Source of the DNA: Wuchereria bancrofti
Taxonomy: Eukaryota; Nematoda; Chromadorea; Rhabditida; Onchocercidae
NCBI GenBank assembly: GCA_005281725.1
Contig: SSBO01000001.1
Span: 9,607,334 to 9,671,333 of the forward strand
Length of the DNA: 64,000 nucleotides
Direction of reading: 5' to 3'
Positions 62,524 to 64,000 of this stretch are shown here, in pieces. The translations under genes were made by a program, and so were the position numbers. Positions within the stretch are counted from its first letter, which is position 1. Each line of letters starts with the position of its first letter. Below the pieces are notes generated by a model. That model was not told the DNA's origin, did no database searches, and saw only the letters and a list, made by a program, of their open reading frames with translations.

Positions 62524-62660
62524 TTTAATTACTTTAAAGTTTAACTATCTTTTAGCAATATAAAATTTATTGAGTCAAATAGTCTACGTAGATTTGACAG
62601 ATAATTATATTAAAGATTAAATCATTTAATGATTTCATTAAGTATTGAATTAATTAATTT

Positions 62661-62671
62661 TAAATTTACAG
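62661..62671 (+). other. splice acceptor before the OSCP1 ATG
   Basis: TAAATTTACAG followed by AAGA and ATG. Typical of a spliced-leader acceptor; an upstream non-coding exon is the alternative. Confidence 0.5.
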
Positions 62672-62675
62672 AAGA

Positions 62676-63437
62676 ATGTCATTGAAATGTATGCCTCTGT
62701 TATTACTTAATATGGGCAGTGAAATGATTTATATTTTGCAGCAACGTTTAAAGGTATTTTGATTTCTTTCATAATTTTCATAGAAATTTATAAAATATCT
62801 TAGAAAGAAAAATTTTGACATTAATTTAAATATGGTAAAATTTTAAATTGCTAACTAGTCGATAAAATTGAAATTGTTAGAATAAAAAAAATTTTAAAAA
62901 AAAGTATTTTGATTTCTTTAATAGAAATTTATCAGATATTTTAGAAAGAAAAAGTGTGAGAAAGAAAAATTTTGACATTAATTCAAACATTGTAAAATGT
63001 TAAATTTCTAACTAATCGATAAAGTTGAAATTGTAAGAATAAAAAAAAGTTTTAAAAAAAAAAAGTGTTTCAATTTCTTTAATAATTTTTTATAAGATAT
63101 CTTAGAAAGAAAAAAATGTGAGAAAGAAAAATTTTGACATTAATTTAAACAACGTAAAATTTTAAATTGCCAACTAATCGATAAAATTGAAATTGTAAGA
63201 ATAAAAAAGGTTTTAAAAATTTAAATTTTGAATGTAAAAAAAAAATTTTTTTTTTAAGGCTCAAAATGTTGACAAAGTGAGGATGACACAAGTGCTACGT
63301 GACATTTCACATATTCTATTCAATACAATATTTTTAAAAGAATTATTTAAGCCACAATATGTTTGTAGCAAACAAATTATGCGACTTTTTTTCGAAAAAA
63401 TTATTCATTCAACCATTATGAGACTTAATGAAATGAG
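62676..63437 (+). CDS. oscp1: OSCP1 (organic solute carrier partner 1) homologue, N-terminal 85 residues (partial)
   Basis: Exon 62676-62753 encodes 26 residues starting MSLKCMPLLLLNMGSEM, and exon 63259-63437 encodes AQNVDKVRMTQVLRDISHIL then KELFKPQYVCSKQIMRLFFE and continues to IMRLNEM. Human OSCP1 begins with the same pattern: a short hydrophobic start, GGEMLYIL.QRL, then AQN…, EELFKPQ…YSK and a SIMKLN-like end. The join is AAG|GCT, phase 0; the second donor is AG|GTAATT, phase 2. ATG lies four bases after acceptor TTTACAG. OSCP1 is a conserved cytosolic protein reported to affect organic-anion transport in mammals and linked to cilia; its role in worms is unknown to me. The gene runs off the right edge. 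It lies on the strand opposite the cadherin gene, inside its span. Confidence 0.88.
62754..63226. repeat. three-copy ~155 bp tandem repeat filling OSCP1 intron 1
   Basis: Copies start near 62,754, 62,904 and 63,065 and share TTTTGATTTCTTT, AAAGAAAAATTTTGACATTA and CTAATCGATAAA in order. Almost the whole first intron consists of this unit; the first copy starts at the splice donor. Confidence 0.85.
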
Positions 63438-63449
63438 GTAATTCAAATT

Positions 63450-63938
63450 TTCTACATTTTCTTCATTTAATATTTTACAATTTTAAATTATTTTAATTAA
63501 TAAAATGAGATAATAGAGAAATTTGTTGCATTTTCTTCATTTAATATTTCTCAAATTTAAATTATTTTAATTAATAAAATGAGATAATAGAAATTTCCTA
63601 CATTTTCTCAATTTAATATTTTACAATTTTAAATTATTTTAATTAATAAAATGAGATAATAGAGAAATTTGTTGCATTTTCTTCATTTAATATTTCTCAA
63701 ATTTAAATTATTTTAATTAGTAAAATGAGATAATAGAAATTTGTTACATTTTCTTCATTTAATATTCCTCAATTTTAAATTATTTTAATCAATAAAATGG
63801 GATAATAGAAATTTGTTACATTTTCTTCATTTAATATTTCACAATTTTAAATTATTTTAATTAATAAAATAAGGTAATAGAAACTCGCTACATTTTCTTC
63901 ATTTAATGTTTCACAATTTTAAATTATTTTAATTTAAA
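63450..63938. repeat. ~75 bp tandem repeat, about 6.5 copies, in OSCP1 intron 2
   Basis: Unit built from ACATTTTCTTCATTTAATAT, then TCACAATTTTAAATTATTTT and AATTAATAAAATGAGATAAT. Adjacent copies alternate between two variants (TTACAA and TCTCAAA) in the first four, suggesting duplication of a two-unit block. Confidence 0.88.
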
Positions 63939-64000
63939 AAAAAGAAGTATTTCCTTATTGATTAATATGTAATTTGACTATTTCAATTTTTTTCAACCTA

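Overview
The window looks like nuclear DNA from a parasitic nematode, most likely a spirurid/filarial-type worm. The DNA is very AT-rich. Genes are split into many short exons with GT/AG introns that usually end in TTTCAG or TTTTAG. Several start codons sit directly behind a 3' splice acceptor, as in spliced-leader trans-splicing. The recognisable proteins are animal ones. The species cannot be named from sequence alone. Gene models were built by hand: exons were chosen so that splice sites, reading phase and family similarity all agree. No database search was possible.

Layout. 1-11,592 (minus): 28 exons encoding the first ~1,288 residues of a Furry/SAX-2 scaffold protein; the gene runs off the left edge. 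11,593-13,014: non-coding, divergent promoter region. 13,015-17,125 (plus): five-exon gene for a 620-residue protein with an N-terminal MADF DNA-binding domain and a large C-terminal part I do not recognise. 19,400-20,985 (minus): four-exon gene for a 211-residue Ser/Asn/acidic protein of unknown function. 22,042-24,277 (plus): three tRNA-Ser genes (anticodons AGA, CGA, CGA; the middle one looks degenerate), with a GC-richer island of possible pseudogene origin between the second and third. 24,278-27,018: AT-rich spacer. 27,019-31,107 (minus): four-exon gene for a 299-residue secreted or surface protein with one EGF-like domain and a hydrophobic C-terminal tail. 31,108-44,714: 13.6 kb AT-rich desert with microsatellites and no supported gene. 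44,715-62,381 (minus): 41 exons encoding the last 2,258 residues of a giant Dachsous-like (CDH-1-like) cadherin, cut off at its N-terminal side. 62,676-63,437 (plus): first two coding exons of an OSCP1 homologue. Because the cadherin model starts in the middle of a cadherin repeat, the OSCP1 gene probably lies antisense inside a cadherin intron.

Biology. Furry (with NDR kinase) and Dachsous-type cadherins are both cell-shape and polarity factors, but nothing shows that these genes are co-regulated here; this is ordinary eukaryotic chromosome. The most unusual items are the nested OSCP1/cadherin arrangement, the MADF protein with its unknown C-terminal half, the tRNA-Ser set that differs at anticodon position 34, the GC island at 22.78-23.2 kb, and the large number of short tandem duplications inside introns.
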